Notes: a model not told the origin generated them from the sequence alone. Counted from the first letter of the stretch, positions 37,049 through 46,250 are shown. The stretch: 64,000 bases of DNA from Enterococcus florum (GCF_004309355.1 NZ_BJCC01000014.1:62001-126000); one strand, 5' to 3'. Numbers and translations are program-made.

Positions 37049-37750
37049 ATGATCCAAATTATTTGCTGTGATGATGAACGAATCATGCGAAAATCATTGC
37101 GGAAAATCATCGAACCAGAACTCCAGCTTCGTGGGAATGCATACGAAATCAATGAATACTGCTCAGGAGAGGCGCTTCTAAACAGTGAGGATATAAAAGA
37201 AGCAGACATTTTTTTCTTAGATATTGAAATGCAAACCTTAAACGGAATTGAAACCGCAAGAGAAATCCGCAAAAGGAATCAACGAGCGGTGATCATCTTT
37301 ATCACTGCCTATGCTGACTTTGTTTTTCACGGATACGAAGTGAAAGCAATGAACTATATCCTAAAGCCGTATACAGATGCTCAAATAAAAAGAATTCTGC
37401 ACCAAGCTTTGGAAGAGCTCGAGCTTGAAAACAACTTTTACTTTATGATTGAACAAAAATCGGGCAGTACAAAAATAGACTTAAAAAAAGTGCGTTATTT
37501 TTCAAGTGACCGACGAGTGATCCATACTTATCTTTCTAATGATAAACTTACATTTTATGGAAAATTAAACGAACTCGAAGACCAATTGCCGAACTTTTTC
37601 ATTCGAATCCACAACCGTTTTTTAGTTAATTTAAATTTCATCACCGTCGTGGAGTCCTCATGGGTCTTTTGCGGGGAGGATAAACTTCCTGTCAGTCGCA
37701 AATACAAACACGAGCTTGACATAACTTTTGCAAAAAATATATTGAATTAG
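37049..37750 (+). CDS. LytTR family response regulator (AgrA/ComE type)
   Basis: Cytoplasmic transcription factor: receiver domain 1-120 with acidic pocket CCDDE, phosphoacceptor Asp in FFLDIEMQTLNG and switch Lys in YILKPY. The LytTR DNA-binding domain (about 135-230) has KVRYFSSDRRVIHTYLS and RIHNRFLVNLNFI. I chose ATG at 37049 because AAAGGAG is 6 bases upstream (233 residues). It precedes its histidine kinase by 8 bases and is divergent from the Bce-type transporter, its likely target. Confidence 0.92.
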   Translation: MIQIICCDDERIMRKSLRKIIEPELQLRGNAYEINEYCSGEALLNSEDIKEADIFFLDIEMQTLNGIETAREIRKRNQRAVIIFITAYADFVFHGYEVKAMNYILKPYTDAQIKRILHQALEELELENNFYFMIEQKSGSTKIDLKKVRYFSSDRRVIHTYLSNDKLTFYGKLNELEDQLPNFFIRIHNRFLVNLNFITVVESSWVFCGEDKLPVSRKYKHELDITFAKNILN

Positions 37751-37758
37751 GTGAACGT

Positions 37759-39018
37759 ATGGCTATATTGAATCAAATCTTGTCTCAGCTTTTGAACTTA
37801 GGAGGTTCCTTCTTTTTGTTCCACTTAGTCAATCATTTCGTCTCAATTAAACAAAATCAATTTTTGCGGTTTGTCGCTTTCTCATCAATATTTATTATCG
37901 GTTTTTTACCGGTTTATCCGAATGACAGCGTCAATATTATTGGTCCCTTCCTCTTTTTCTTGATCGCTTCTCTTTGGTCACTGGAAGGACCAATGATCCA
38001 TAAAATTTCGCTAGTGTTTATTTTACATCCTTTACTAGCTGCATTGAATTTTTTAATCGAAGATATCGGGCTTCGATTATGGATCGCAGGAGGGCAAACC
38101 GCTTGGATGGACCTCAGTGTACATGTTGTGACTTACGGAATCCGATGTGGTATTTGGTTTGCAATTTATCGCATGTTTTGCTCTTCCATTCCCTATAGAA
38201 AAACGCAGTTGTCTCTGAAACTTTGGCTGTTGATCGATTGCATTTGTTTGACGCCTTTATTTACAATGATCAGCTTGATTTTACTTACACCATCAGACAC
38301 GTTATTCATTTACCCTGCCTCTTTCGCATGTGTTTTAACCAGCTTGTCTACGATGTATATGACGGGCTACATTGCGAAAAGCTTCAACTACGAGTTGGAA
38401 AACCAAAATTTGCGATTGCAAAAAGAGTATTACTTAGAATTGGAAAATAACCAAAGACAGTTGAGAAAACTGCATCATGATATGAATAATCATTTCAGCG
38501 TTTTATTGAATCTTATAAATGAAAAAGAAGAAAAAAAGATGACTGACTACTTAGTAAAATTAACGGAGCAACATCAAATGACACAAAAACAATTTTGCAA
38601 AAATAGCATCGTTAATGCTGTACTGAACGCCAAATATCAGCTAATAGCGGCTGAAAATATCAATTCGTCAATCGAAGTGGAGATCGATCATATGGTGGCC
38701 ATTGATGACATCAGTCTGTGTTCGCTTTTTGGAAATACTATCGACAACGCGATCGAAGCAATTCGCCAATCATCACAAAAAAAAATCGAGCTCAAAGCTC
38801 GCTACTACAATGGCACGTTCAGTTATAAAATCAGTAATACGAAAGACCAGCCTGTCCTGCAAAAAAAACAGCGGTTTATTTCTACTAAACAATCCTCAAA
38901 AGATCACGGAATCGGATTGGAAACAGTGAGGCAGATCGTTGAAAGCTATGGCGGTACTTTGCAAATCGACTATGATAGGGACCATTTCTCTCTTGTTGTA
39001 TTCATTTCCAATGTTTGA
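37759..39018 (+). CDS. GHKL-type sensor histidine kinase
   Basis: A 419-residue membrane kinase of the AgrC/ComD kind. Six hydrophobic segments fill the first 205 residues. The catalytic half has LRKLHHDMNNHFSVLLNL (phosphoacceptor His in HHDMNNH), the N-box FGNTIDNAIEAI and the G-box KDHGIGLETVRQIVESYGG. It lacks a separate extracellular sensor domain, so it may sense a peptide or the transporter within the membrane. AgrC-like kinases usually have a precursor peptide nearby; I find no such small gene here. Pairs with the response regulator upstream. Confidence 0.9.
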   Translation: MAILNQILSQLLNLGGSFFLFHLVNHFVSIKQNQFLRFVAFSSIFIIGFLPVYPNDSVNIIGPFLFFLIASLWSLEGPMIHKISLVFILHPLLAALNFLIEDIGLRLWIAGGQTAWMDLSVHVVTYGIRCGIWFAIYRMFCSSIPYRKTQLSLKLWLLIDCICLTPLFTMISLILLTPSDTLFIYPASFACVLTSLSTMYMTGYIAKSFNYELENQNLRLQKEYYLELENNQRQLRKLHHDMNNHFSVLLNLINEKEEKKMTDYLVKLTEQHQMTQKQFCKNSIVNAVLNAKYQLIAAENINSSIEVEIDHMVAIDDISLCSLFGNTIDNAIEAIRQSSQKKIELKARYYNGTFSYKISNTKDQPVLQKKQRFISTKQSSKDHGIGLETVRQIVESYGGTLQIDYDRDHFSLVVFISNV

Positions 39019-39040
39019 TCATCTAAACAGGATAATAGAA

Positions 39041-39072
39041 AAAAGGAGACCTTGAGCAATCAAGGTCTCTGA
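39041..39072. terminator. Terminator after the kinase gene
   Basis: GAGACCTTG (39046-39054) and CAAGGTCTC (39061-39069) form a perfect 9-bp stem. The plus strand has only TGATCATTTTC behind it; the minus strand has TTTTTTC, so it is stronger against read-through from rplL. Confidence 0.7.
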
Positions 39073-39098
39073 TCATTTTCTGTGTTGGTAATTTAGAT

Positions 39099-39126
39099 GT
39101 CTAATAGGCCCTGTTGCTTATTAGAC
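39099..39126. repeat. Small inverted repeat
   Basis: GTCTAATA and TATTAGAC flank a 12-base centre between the kinase terminator and the rplL terminator. No gene is seen between 39019 and 39254; besides this repeat the region holds only the two terminators. Confidence 0.5.
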
Positions 39127-39194
39127 TAAGGTTTCTAGTATTTCTGAAACAATGGAAAAACTGATATAGTCTCATTAAATCTGCAAAATATGGT

Positions 39195-39242
39195 CAAAAA
39201 AAGAGCTAGAACCCTTATCTGACAAGGATTCTAGCTCTTAAA
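39195..39242 (-). terminator. Rho-independent terminator after rplL
   Basis: AAGAGCTAGAATCCTT and AAGGGTTCTAGCTCTT (minus strand) form a 16-bp stem with one mismatch around GTCAGAT, then TTTTTTT. Confidence 0.9.
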
Positions 39243-39254
39243 AATCAGAAATGA

Positions 39255-39623
39255 TTATTTTACTGTTACTGAAGCGCCAACTTCTTCTAGAGAAGCTTTT
39301 AATTCTTCAGCTTCTTCTTTAGATACGCCTTCTTTAACTGGTGCAGGAGCGCCGTCAACTACAGCTTTTGCTTCTTTCAAGCCTAAGCCAGTTGCTTCAC
39401 GAACTGCTTTGATTACTTTAACTTTTTGATCGCCAACAGCTGATAATTCAACAGTGAATTCTGTTTGTTCTTCAGCAGCAGGTCCTGCAACAGCGCCAGC
39501 AGCAGCTACAGGAGCAGCAGCAGTTACGCCAAATTCGTCTTCGATAGCTTTTACTAAGTCGTTTAATTCTAGGATTGTCGCGCCTTTAAGCTCTTCGACA
39601 ATGTTTTCAATGTTCAATGCCAT
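39255..39623 (-). CDS. rplL: Ribosomal protein L7/L12
   Basis: Flexible stalk protein of the 50S subunit that recruits translational GTPases. N-terminal dimer domain ([20 protein letters not shown]), an Ala/Val/Pro hinge rich in [12 protein letters not shown], and the C-terminal domain with [20 protein letters not shown], then AVVDGAP. Length 122 is normal. It lies 51 bases after rplJ and ends at a strong terminator. Confidence 0.98.
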   Translation of the reverse strand: MALNIENIVEELKGATILELNDLVKAIEDEFGVTAAAPVAAAGAVAGPAAEEQTEFTVELSAVGDQKVKVIKAVREATGLGLKEAKAVVDGAPAPVKEGVSKEEAEELKASLEEVGASVTVK

Positions 39624-39674
39624 TTTTAATTTCCTCCATATAATAGGTTTTTTGATTTATTTATGATGCAGCGA

Positions 39675-40175
39675 TTAGGCTACTTCTTCTTCTTTTTCTG
39701 CAACTGCCTTGACAGCGTAAGCCACATTGCGGACTGGCGCTTGAAGTACAGATAACAGCATAGATAGAAGTCCGTCGCGGTTTGGAAGTTTTGCAAGAGC
39801 AGTAATTTCTTCGATAGAAGCTACCTTGCCTTCAATGATCCCGCCTTTGATTTCTAATGCTTTAGCCTCTTTAGCGAACTCGTCGATAATTTTAGCTGGA
39901 GCAACTACGTCTTCGTTACTGAAAGCTACAGCAGTAGGCCCAGTAAATACTTCTCCTAGTCCTTCCAATCCAGCTTTTTCAGCGGCACGAGAAAGAATAG
40001 AATTTTTGATGACTTTCATTTCAACGTTCGCGTCGCGTAATTGTTTCCGTAGACGAGTAACTTCATCTACTGTCAAACCACGATAGTCAACGATAACGGC
40101 TGAAGCTGCTGCGCTGAATTTCTCAGTGACTTCATCAACGATAGCGGCTTTTTTAGCGATTGCTACTTCACTCAT
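39675..40175 (-). CDS. rplJ: Ribosomal protein L10
   Basis: Anchors L7/L12 dimers to the 50S stalk base and represses its own operon by binding the leader RNA. The N-terminal domain ([54 protein letters not shown]) is followed by the C-terminal helix that holds L12. Length 166 is normal. Promoter and L10 leader lie just upstream; rplJ-rplL form the operon. Confidence 0.98.
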   Translation of the reverse strand: MSEVAIAKKAAIVDEVTEKFSAAASAVIVDYRGLTVDEVTRLRKQLRDANVEMKVIKNSILSRAAEKAGLEGLGEVFTGPTAVAFSNEDVVAPAKIIDEFAKEAKALEIKGGIIEGKVASIEEITALAKLPNRDGLLSMLLSVLQAPVRNVAYAVKAVAEKEEEVA

Positions 40176-40184
40176 TTATATTTC

Positions 40185-40345
40185 ACCTCCTGATTTTGAT
40201 GGAAGAGTACTTTTGCCCGAGAGCAAAAAAATACCCTATGCCACCGCAGACATAGAGGGACTATTGAATGTTCTCAATAAACGTCCTCGGTAGGAAATTA
40301 AGACTTGCGTCACCTACTGTCTTCGGTACAGTTAATTATTAACCT
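40185..40345 (-). promoter_or_regulatory. L10 leader (autoregulatory RNA of rplJ-rplL)
   Basis: The transcript has GAAGACAGTAGG and CCTACCGAGGA segments, the conserved core of the L10 leader. It ends in a hairpin with arms CCTCTATG/CATAGGG followed by TTTTTTT (about 40222-40252), an attenuator before the rplJ ribosome site. Confidence 0.85.
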
Positions 40346-40350
40346 CGACT

Positions 40351-40380
40351 ACCTTACCATAAGTGAGGCAGCCGAGTCAA
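40351..40380 (-). promoter_or_regulatory. Promoter of rplJ-rplL
   Basis: On the minus strand, TTGACT (40375-40380), 18 bases and TAAGGT (40351-40356) with TG one base before the hexamer (extended -10). Confidence 0.6.
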
Positions 40381-40400
40381 TAATTATTTTATGATTTTTT

Positions 40401-41090
40401 TTAAACTGTTGCTTGGTCAACATGGATCCCAGGTCCAAATGTTGTTGTCACTGTGATATTTTTGATATATTGACCTTTTGCTGTCGCAGGTTTTGCTTTT
40501 AGCAATGTATCATTGATCGTTTTAAAGTTTTCGATTAATTTTGCATCATCGAAAGATACTTTTCCGATCGGTACATGGATGTTTCCAGCTTTGTCTACAC
40601 GGTATGTTACTTTACCAGCTTTTACTTCTTCAACTGCTTTAGTAACATCCATCGTAACAGTCCCTGTTTTAGGGTTTGGCATTAAGCCTTTAGGTCCTAA
40701 TACACGTCCCAATTTACCGACAGTAGCCATCATGTCTGGTGTTGCAACAACAACGTCAAAATCGAACCATCCGCCTTGGATTTTTTGAACTAAGTCATCT
40801 TCTCCGACGAAATCAGCACCCGCTGCCTCTGCTTCTTTTGCTTTTTCACCTTTAGCGAAAACCAAAACAGATTGTGTTTTACCAGTTCCGTTTGGAAGCA
40901 CAACAGCTCCACGGATTTGTTGGTCTGCTTTTTTTGGGTCAACACTTAATTTGTACGCTACTTCGACAGTTGCATCAAATTTTGCGATGTTTGTATCTTT
41001 AGCTAAAGCTACTGCTTCTTCAACAGAATACGCTTTTGAGCTGTCAACTTTTTTTAATGCTTCTTGCATTTTTTTGCTTTTTTTAGCCAT
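40401..41090 (-). CDS. rplA: Ribosomal protein L1
   Basis: Forms the L1 stalk of the 50S subunit at the E site. Signature regions: [53 protein letters not shown] and the C-terminal [17 protein letters not shown]. Length 229 is normal. It follows rplK by 94 bases in the usual rplKA unit and precedes the separately promoted rplJL unit. Start after AAGGAGG. Confidence 0.98.
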   Translation of the reverse strand: MAKKSKKMQEALKKVDSSKAYSVEEAVALAKDTNIAKFDATVEVAYKLSVDPKKADQQIRGAVVLPNGTGKTQSVLVFAKGEKAKEAEAAGADFVGEDDLVQKIQGGWFDFDVVVATPDMMATVGKLGRVLGPKGLMPNPKTGTVTMDVTKAVEEVKAGKVTYRVDKAGNIHVPIGKVSFDDAKLIENFKTINDTLLKAKPATAKGQYIKNITVTTTFGPGIHVDQATV

Positions 41091-41184
41091 TTTGTTTCCT
41101 CCTTGATGTGGTTATAACGGTAGAACCTCCCACGTGTTCTGATCTTTCAATCAAGAGCCAACTGAGAAGCTTCTAATTCAGGGA

Positions 41185-41607
41185 TTATTCTACGGTGATC
41201 CCCATGCTTCGTGCAGTTCCTTCAACCATGCGCATCGCTGCTTCAACATTCGCTGCGTTTAGGTCTTCCATTTTCAACTCAGCGATTTCTTTTACTTGAT
41301 CGCTAGTAACTTTTGCAACTTTGTTTTTGTTTGGTTCGCCTGAACCTTTGTCGATTTTTGCTGCTTTTTTCAATAAAACAGCTGCTGGCGGAGTTTTTGT
41401 TACGAAGGTAAATGAACGATCTTCGTATACTGAGATCACTACTGGAATGATCAACCCTGCTTGGTCAGCGGTACGAGCGTTAAATTCTTTTGTGAAGCCC
41501 ATGATGTTAATACCGGCTTGACCTAGTGCTGGTCCTACTGGGGGAGCTGGTGTTGCTTTCCCTGCAGGAATCTGCAATTTAACGATTTTTTCTACTTTTT
41601 TTGCCAC
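41185..41607 (-). CDS. rplK: Ribosomal protein L11
   Basis: Protein of the GTPase-associated centre, needed for RelA-type sensing and bound by thiopeptides. Sequence: [39 protein letters not shown], and the C-terminal RNA-binding SMGITVE region. I chose the GTG at 41607 (140 residues), 8 bases after AGGAGG; the longer frame would extend through the leader. First gene of rplKA. Confidence 0.98.
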   Translation of the reverse strand: MAKKVEKIVKLQIPAGKATPAPPVGPALGQAGINIMGFTKEFNARTADQAGLIIPVVISVYEDRSFTFVTKTPPAAVLLKKAAKIDKGSGEPNKNKVAKVTSDQVKEIAELKMEDLNAANVEAAMRMVEGTARSMGITVE

Positions 41608-41697
41608 GAGACATACCTCCTTGAGTCCGTGATGTGGTGAATTGGAGATAAAGATTTCTCCTCCCACTGTTACCGTGTGTAAAACGCACACTAAGGT

Positions 41698-41726
41698 ATC
41701 ATAGCAAATTTCGAATAGCTTTTCAA
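41698..41726 (-). promoter_or_regulatory. Promoter of rplK-rplA
   Basis: On the minus strand, TTGAAA (41721-41726), 17 bases and TATGAT (41698-41703). Just downstream GTGTG and CACAC form a small hairpin at the 5' end of the transcript. Confidence 0.8.
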
Positions 41727-41893
41727 GATTATTCGATCAGAAATATTCTTAAAGAATTTCTTCACAATGTGTTCAGTTACGATGAGAATAACAAAATAAA
41801 ATGCTAATTTTAGGAAGTTTGCAGCCGCTTTATGTTACACTATGTCCGAATTGACAAGCATTATTCGTCAGATGGATAAGGAGGCTTTAAATA

Positions 41894-42565
41894 ATGGATT
41901 TTTTAAAGTATCGCAGTGTCTTTGATATTATTGGACCAGTGATGGTAGGCCCAAGCAGCTCACACACTGCAGGAGCTGCCCGAATCGGAAAAGTCAGCCG
42001 AATGATTTTTGGTGAAAAGCCTGATTCGGTGGAAATCGATCTTTATGAATCTTTTGCCAAGACATACCGTGGTCACGGAACGGACATCGCCCTTGTTGGC
42101 GGATTATTAGAAATGAACCCAGATGATCCACAATTGGCTGATTCGTTGAAACTTGCTTACGAGGCAGGGATTGAGGTACTTTTTGTCCCTAAAAAGGAAA
42201 AAGCACAACACCCCAACTCCGTTACGATGCATCTAAAAAAAGGCAATTATAAAATGTCGGTCACTGGAATTTCGATTGGCGGCGGCAATATCCAAATTTC
42301 TGAATTAGATGGATTTAGTATTTCTCTATCTATGGGAACACCCACCTTCATCGTAGTTCACGAAGATGTGCGAGGGTTACTTGCTCAGGTGTCTTCTGTC
42401 ATTTCAAATGACGACATCAATATCGGAACTGTGACAATGACACGTCAAAAAAAAGGTGATAGCGGCATTCTTGTACTAGAAGTTGACGATAAGCCGACGG
42501 ATGATTCCACAAAAGAAAAACTTCGAGCGTTAGAACATGTGTTGAGTGTGACCTATTTTGATTAA
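41894..42565 (+). CDS. sdaAB: L-serine dehydratase, beta subunit
   Basis: Iron-sulfur L-serine deaminase subunit (serine to pyruvate and ammonia). The N-terminal domain has FDIIGPVMVGPSSSHTAGAA and a GHGTDIALVGGLL motif. The last ~75 residues are an ACT domain (FIVVHEDVRGLLAQVSSVIS, then NIGTVTM), which binds serine. Bacillus-type enzymes split the protein into two genes, as here. TG-extended -10 (TGTTACACT near 41834) lies upstream; ribosome site AAGGAGG. Confidence 0.96.
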   Translation: MDFLKYRSVFDIIGPVMVGPSSSHTAGAARIGKVSRMIFGEKPDSVEIDLYESFAKTYRGHGTDIALVGGLLEMNPDDPQLADSLKLAYEAGIEVLFVPKKEKAQHPNSVTMHLKKGNYKMSVTGISIGGGNIQISELDGFSISLSMGTPTFIVVHEDVRGLLAQVSSVISNDDINIGTVTMTRQKKGDSGILVLEVDDKPTDDSTKEKLRALEHVLSVTYFD

Positions 42566-42577
42566 GGAGGCAAAAGG

Positions 42578-43465
42578 ATGTTTCTTTCTATTAAAGAGCT
42601 TGTAGATCAAGCCCAAGATTATCCAACGATCGGTGAATTGATGATTGCGACGGAACAAGAGCTAACTGGGCGTTCTCGCGCCGAGATCCTTGAACTAATG
42701 GAGCGAAATCTCGAAGTAATGTCTGGATCGATCGATGAAGGAATTGCAGGGGTGCAGTCTGTCACTGGCATCACTGGAGGAGACGCAAAACGGTTGAACC
42801 AATATATCGAATCGGGCAATTTCTTAAGCGGTGATACCATTTTACGCGCTGTCCGCAATGCCATTGCGGTAAACGAAGTGAACGCAAAAATGGGCTTAAT
42901 CTGTGCTACTCCCACTGCTGGTAGTGCGGGTGTAGTAGCTGGAGTGCTCATGGCCGCTAAAGATCGATTGGCGTTGACGCATGAGCAACAATTAGACTTT
43001 CTTTTCACAGCAGGTGCTTTCGGCTTAGTCATTGCTAATAATGCCTCTATCTCTGGCGCAGAGGGCGGCTGCCAGGCTGAGGTCGGCTCTGCCAGTGCGA
43101 TGGCGGCAGCGGCATTAGTGACCGCGAACGGAGGAACACCTGAAATGGCTGCTGAGGCGGTGGCGATCACACTAAAAAATGTGATGGGGTTGATCTGTGA
43201 TCCAGTAGCGGGATTAGTCGAAGTCCCTTGTGTTAAACGCAACGCAATGGGCTCTTCCCAAGCATTTATTTCAGCAGACATGGCTCTTGCAGGCATTCGA
43301 AGTGTCATCCCAGCCGATGAGGTGGTTGAAGCTATGTATAAAGTTGGTCGTTCTATGCCATCAATCTTCAAAGAAACAGCGGAAGGCGGCGTAGCCACCA
43401 CTCCAACAGGATTAAGAATCAGCAAAGAAATCTATGGTGAGGCGACAGAGGAACAGCCAGTATAA
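42578..43465 (+). CDS. sdaAA: L-serine dehydratase, alpha subunit
   Basis: Partner of sdaAB; carries the [4Fe-4S] cluster and active site. Cysteines stand in LICATPTAGSAGVV, EGGCQAEVGSASAMAAAAL and LICDPVAGLVEVPCVKRNA, the expected cluster ligands. Length 295 is normal. It starts 12 bases after sdaAB and is followed by a gap that ends in a terminator. A 268-codon open frame on the opposite strand is a shadow of this high-GC gene. Confidence 0.96.
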   Translation: MFLSIKELVDQAQDYPTIGELMIATEQELTGRSRAEILELMERNLEVMSGSIDEGIAGVQSVTGITGGDAKRLNQYIESGNFLSGDTILRAVRNAIAVNEVNAKMGLICATPTAGSAGVVAGVLMAAKDRLALTHEQQLDFLFTAGAFGLVIANNASISGAEGGCQAEVGSASAMAAAALVTANGGTPEMAAEAVAITLKNVMGLICDPVAGLVEVPCVKRNAMGSSQAFISADMALAGIRSVIPADEVVEAMYKVGRSMPSIFKETAEGGVATTPTGLRISKEIYGEATEEQPV

Positions 43466-43582
43466 AACAAGGCTCATAACAGATTTGATAACACAGTTTA
43501 GAAAACAAGAATTAGTGAAAATCAACCAATCGATTGTTTCATCTACCTGCTGCATATTGACTAAAGTTGGACTTCAACTGAC

Positions 43583-43624
43583 AAAAAAAGATTCCTAGGA
43601 AAAGTGCTCCTAAGAATCTTTTTT
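43583..43624. terminator. Bidirectional terminator (sdaAA / lactate oxidase)
   Basis: AAAAAAAGATTCCTAGGA and TCCTAAGAATCTTTTTT form a long stem with one mismatch around AAAGTGC and T-runs on both strands. Confidence 0.88.
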
Positions 43625-43625
43625 G

Positions 43626-44723
43626 TTAAAGAAGATTCGTATTTTTAATCTCTTCAACCGTTTTTGTTCCAGCTAATTGCATCGTGATTGCTAATTCTTT
43701 GTTCAGGTGATCAAAAACAGACTTGACTCCTTCTGCCCCACCCAGGTTTAAGCCATAAATAACTGGACGTCCAATTGCAACCAAGTCCGCCCCGCTGGCC
43801 AGTGCTTTAAAAACATGTTCTCCTCGTCTGACACCACTGTCAAACACAATCGGTACACGTTTATTTACTACACCAGCTACCAACGGAAGCACATCGAAAG
43901 AAGCTGGTCCACCGTCTAATTGTCGACCACCATGATTGGAGATCCAAATACCGTCGGCTCCTGCACTAATCGCTACTTCTGCATCTTCTGGTGATTGAAT
44001 GCCTTTTACAAAAACAGGCAAATTGGTCAATTCTTTAATTTTTTTGATATCTTCGGGGACTAGCGCTTGTTTAGCTGCCGCGTAGATTTCTGCAATTCCT
44101 TTGCCTTCACCATCGCTCTGATTGCTTTGTTCACTGTAAGCAGCTAAGTTAGGCATAGGCAGCGGAAATTGAAAATGATTGATGACATCTTCTTCTCGAT
44201 AACCACCCAGAGTGGAATCCGCTGTTAAAATAATCGCCTTTGCACCCGCGTCGACTGCCTTTTCCAAAATGAAACGATTAAATCCATCATCTTTGCTCAT
44301 GTATAATTGGAAAAATTGCGGTGCCTCTGGTGCAGCCGCCGCCGCATGCTCAATGGTTGTGTTCGCATAGGTACTGATCGAAAAAATCGAACCAGCAGCA
44401 GCTACTCCCTTTGCAGTGTCGACCTCTCCTTTTTCATGCGCCAATCCTTGAGCCGCAGAGGGTGCTTGAATAATCGGTGTGGCTAAATCGATGTCCCATA
44501 AAGTTGTCCGAAGATCTGGTTGATCGATCCCTCGCAACACACGAGGCATGATCGATTTTTTTGTAAAGGCAAATGTATTTTCTTTCATTGTCCATTCGTC
44601 TTCCGATCCACCTCGAAAATACCCAAACGCGCCCTTATCCATTCGCTGCTTTACAAGCTCCTCTAAGGAAGCAATGTTCACGATATCGATAGGATGCTCT
44701 TCATTACTCGTATGATACGTCAT
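43626..44723 (-). CDS. lox: Lactate-oxidase-like FMN alpha-hydroxy-acid oxidase
   Basis: FMN-dependent TIM-barrel enzyme that oxidises L-lactate or a related 2-hydroxy acid; oxidases of this kind make pyruvate and H2O2. The N-terminal GAFGYFRGGSEDEWT carries the substrate tyrosine. IIQAPSAAQGLAHEKGE, FFQLYMSKD, the flavin Lys in VFVKGIQSPEDA, and the catalytic His and Arg in WISNHGGRQLDGG are present, followed by DSGVRRGEHVFKAL. Length 365 is close to Aerococcus lactate oxidase. A lactate monooxygenase or glycolate oxidase is possible. Single gene. Confidence 0.88.
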   Translation of the reverse strand: MTYHTSNEEHPIDIVNIASLEELVKQRMDKGAFGYFRGGSEDEWTMKENTFAFTKKSIMPRVLRGIDQPDLRTTLWDIDLATPIIQAPSAAQGLAHEKGEVDTAKGVAAAGSIFSISTYANTTIEHAAAAAPEAPQFFQLYMSKDDGFNRFILEKAVDAGAKAIILTADSTLGGYREEDVINHFQFPLPMPNLAAYSEQSNQSDGEGKGIAEIYAAAKQALVPEDIKKIKELTNLPVFVKGIQSPEDAEVAISAGADGIWISNHGGRQLDGGPASFDVLPLVAGVVNKRVPIVFDSGVRRGEHVFKALASGADLVAIGRPVIYGLNLGGAEGVKSVFDHLNKELAITMQLAGTKTVEEIKNTNLL

Positions 44724-44793
44724 TTTTAAGACCTTCCTTCTAAAATAAGTACGAAGTCATCATACTGCTTCCAAAAAAGACCGGCAACTATTT

Positions 44794-45378
44794 TTACTCG
44801 AAGGAAAAAGTCTCCAAAATACGTTCTGCTGCTTTATCAACCGACAACGATTCATTCTGAATCAACAGATAAGGAATTTTCGGAAAATCCCTTTCAATTT
44901 CACCCGGCTCAGAATTCAAGCGACAATGTTGATGGCTCAACAATAACTCTTTTTCAGATGCACGGACATTTCGCTTCGAAGGTTTCGCCGCCAAGCGATC
45001 TTCTCCCCGATTTCTTTCCAACCGTTTTTCAACACTGCAAAAGAGTTCAACGAGGTACACTTTCTGCCGCGCTTTTTGAAAAATACGTACGATATCCTTT
45101 AAAAAGCGCCGATCCTGTTTATCTGAAAAATCAAGCACGACCGTGAAGATCAAATGCTTCGTCGGGTTTTGTTCAGGATCTTTTACGAAGGCCTTAAATA
45201 ATGATTTTCGGACCGCATCAGACAATCGAAAAGCCTCTTTGCGATAGCCTAAATAACTGGCAAACAAGTCTAAGGTTTGATGATTGTAAAGCAGTCTTCC
45301 ATCTATCCGCGCTTCTAAAGCACGACCCACAGTCATTTTCCCCACAGCTTGTGGCCCAAAAATAATAATCAATCCCAC
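44794..45378 (-). CDS. P-loop kinase-like protein of unknown substrate
   Basis: A 194-residue cytoplasmic protein with Walker A FGPQAVGKMTVGRAL at residues about 6-20, immediately after a hydrophobic strand (LIIIF). Later, LIFTVVLDFSDKQDRRFLKD and VYLVELFCSVEKRLERNRGE, with a LAAKPSKRNVRASEKE segment, resemble small-molecule kinases of the AAA_33 or shikimate/gluconate kinase type. Substrate unknown. I chose GTG at 45378 because AAGGAG is 8 bases upstream. It follows the lipoprotein gene by only 4 bases, so the two are co-transcribed. Confidence 0.8.
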   Translation of the reverse strand: MGLIIIFGPQAVGKMTVGRALEARIDGRLLYNHQTLDLFASYLGYRKEAFRLSDAVRKSLFKAFVKDPEQNPTKHLIFTVVLDFSDKQDRRFLKDIVRIFQKARQKVYLVELFCSVEKRLERNRGEDRLAAKPSKRNVRASEKELLLSHQHCRLNSEPGEIERDFPKIPYLLIQNESLSVDKAAERILETFSFE

Positions 45379-45382
45379 TTGT

Positions 45383-46237
45383 TTACTCCTTCCACAAAAA
45401 ATTTGCCACTTTTTTATCAACGTCAGTATTTTCATGCAGCTGACTATGCTGTGCTTTTTCGCCAGTGAAGATTTCTAGGGAAACTGGATTTCCATTTGAC
45501 TTAAGTAAAGAACGAATCGAAAGAGCGCTGGACAATGGTACCGTTCCGTCATCGGCAGCCTCCTCTGACAACTTCCCGCCAATCAACAAAATCGGCAGCT
45601 TTTTTGGTAAGTTGTTAATCCCGGCACGATAGTCCGTATACCGAGACGACTCTTGTGCTGGTCCATTCTCTGTTAAGTTTTTCAAATCCTGTTCTGCTGA
45701 TGTATCAACAAAATCATTGAAGGGAGAACCAATCGCCACAAATTTGACGATTTCAGGTGCATCTTCCGGCTGACCATACGTTGTTAAATACCTTAATGAA
45801 CTGACACCACCCATTGAGTGGCCGACAACGTTTACCTTCTCGATTCCCTGCTCCTTCAAAAACTTCATAACCTGATAAATCCATTCTGTTTGATTCCACT
45901 CGTTATTGACATTGTCACTAAACAGAACCTGAATACTCGGATTGTTTTTTTGATCAGTGAGTGTTCCTTCTGTTTGCAGACTCCCATCTGGCATCACTGT
46001 AATGATCGCTTCTTTTTTAGTAATAGTTTGTTTTTCCATTCGCTGGATCATTCCGCCAAAGGAATTAATTGTCCCTCCATATCCGTGAATAAAAAGAGTC
46101 GGGATGTCACTTTTTTGGACCGTTTCCTCCGTTTTCTGAGAGGAAGTTGATTTCTCGTTTGTACTGGAGCGATCGCCGCATGCTGAAAGCATCAACACAC
46201 CAGCTAGCAGCACTAAGAAAGCTTTTATTATTCTCAC
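45383..46237 (-). CDS. Lipoprotein alpha/beta-hydrolase (DUF915-like)
   Basis: Predicted surface lipoprotein: basic N-terminus, hydrophobic core LVLLAGVLMLSAC with lipobox LSAC, then a Ser/Thr/Lys-rich linker. The hydrolase domain shows IPTLFIHGYGGTINSFGGMI (oxyanion region), the nucleophile motif VVGHSMGGVSSL, an acidic DGTVPLSSA and a final histidine in EKAQHSQLHENTD, so it should be active; substrate unknown. The GTG at 46237 has AGGTGA 5 bases upstream; a GTG at 46246 is the longer choice. It starts only a few bases beyond the nusG terminator, so it depends on read-through or a weak hidden promoter. Confidence 0.85.
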   Translation of the reverse strand: MRIIKAFLVLLAGVLMLSACGDRSSTNEKSTSSQKTEETVQKSDIPTLFIHGYGGTINSFGGMIQRMEKQTITKKEAIITVMPDGSLQTEGTLTDQKNNPSIQVLFSDNVNNEWNQTEWIYQVMKFLKEQGIEKVNVVGHSMGGVSSLRYLTTYGQPEDAPEIVKFVAIGSPFNDFVDTSAEQDLKNLTENGPAQESSRYTDYRAGINNLPKKLPILLIGGKLSEEAADDGTVPLSSALSIRSLLKSNGNPVSLEIFTGEKAQHSQLHENTDVDKKVANFLWKE

Positions 46238-46250
46238 CTTTTTCACCTGC

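Noticed and set aside
39099-39126. Inverted repeat as insertion-sequence end or attachment site
   Set aside because: No transposase, target duplication or second copy in the window.
42619-43425. Minus-strand open frame of 268 codons opposite sdaAA
   Set aside because: Shadow of the high-GC third-position pattern of sdaAA; no ribosome site, and its translation has no recognisable domain.
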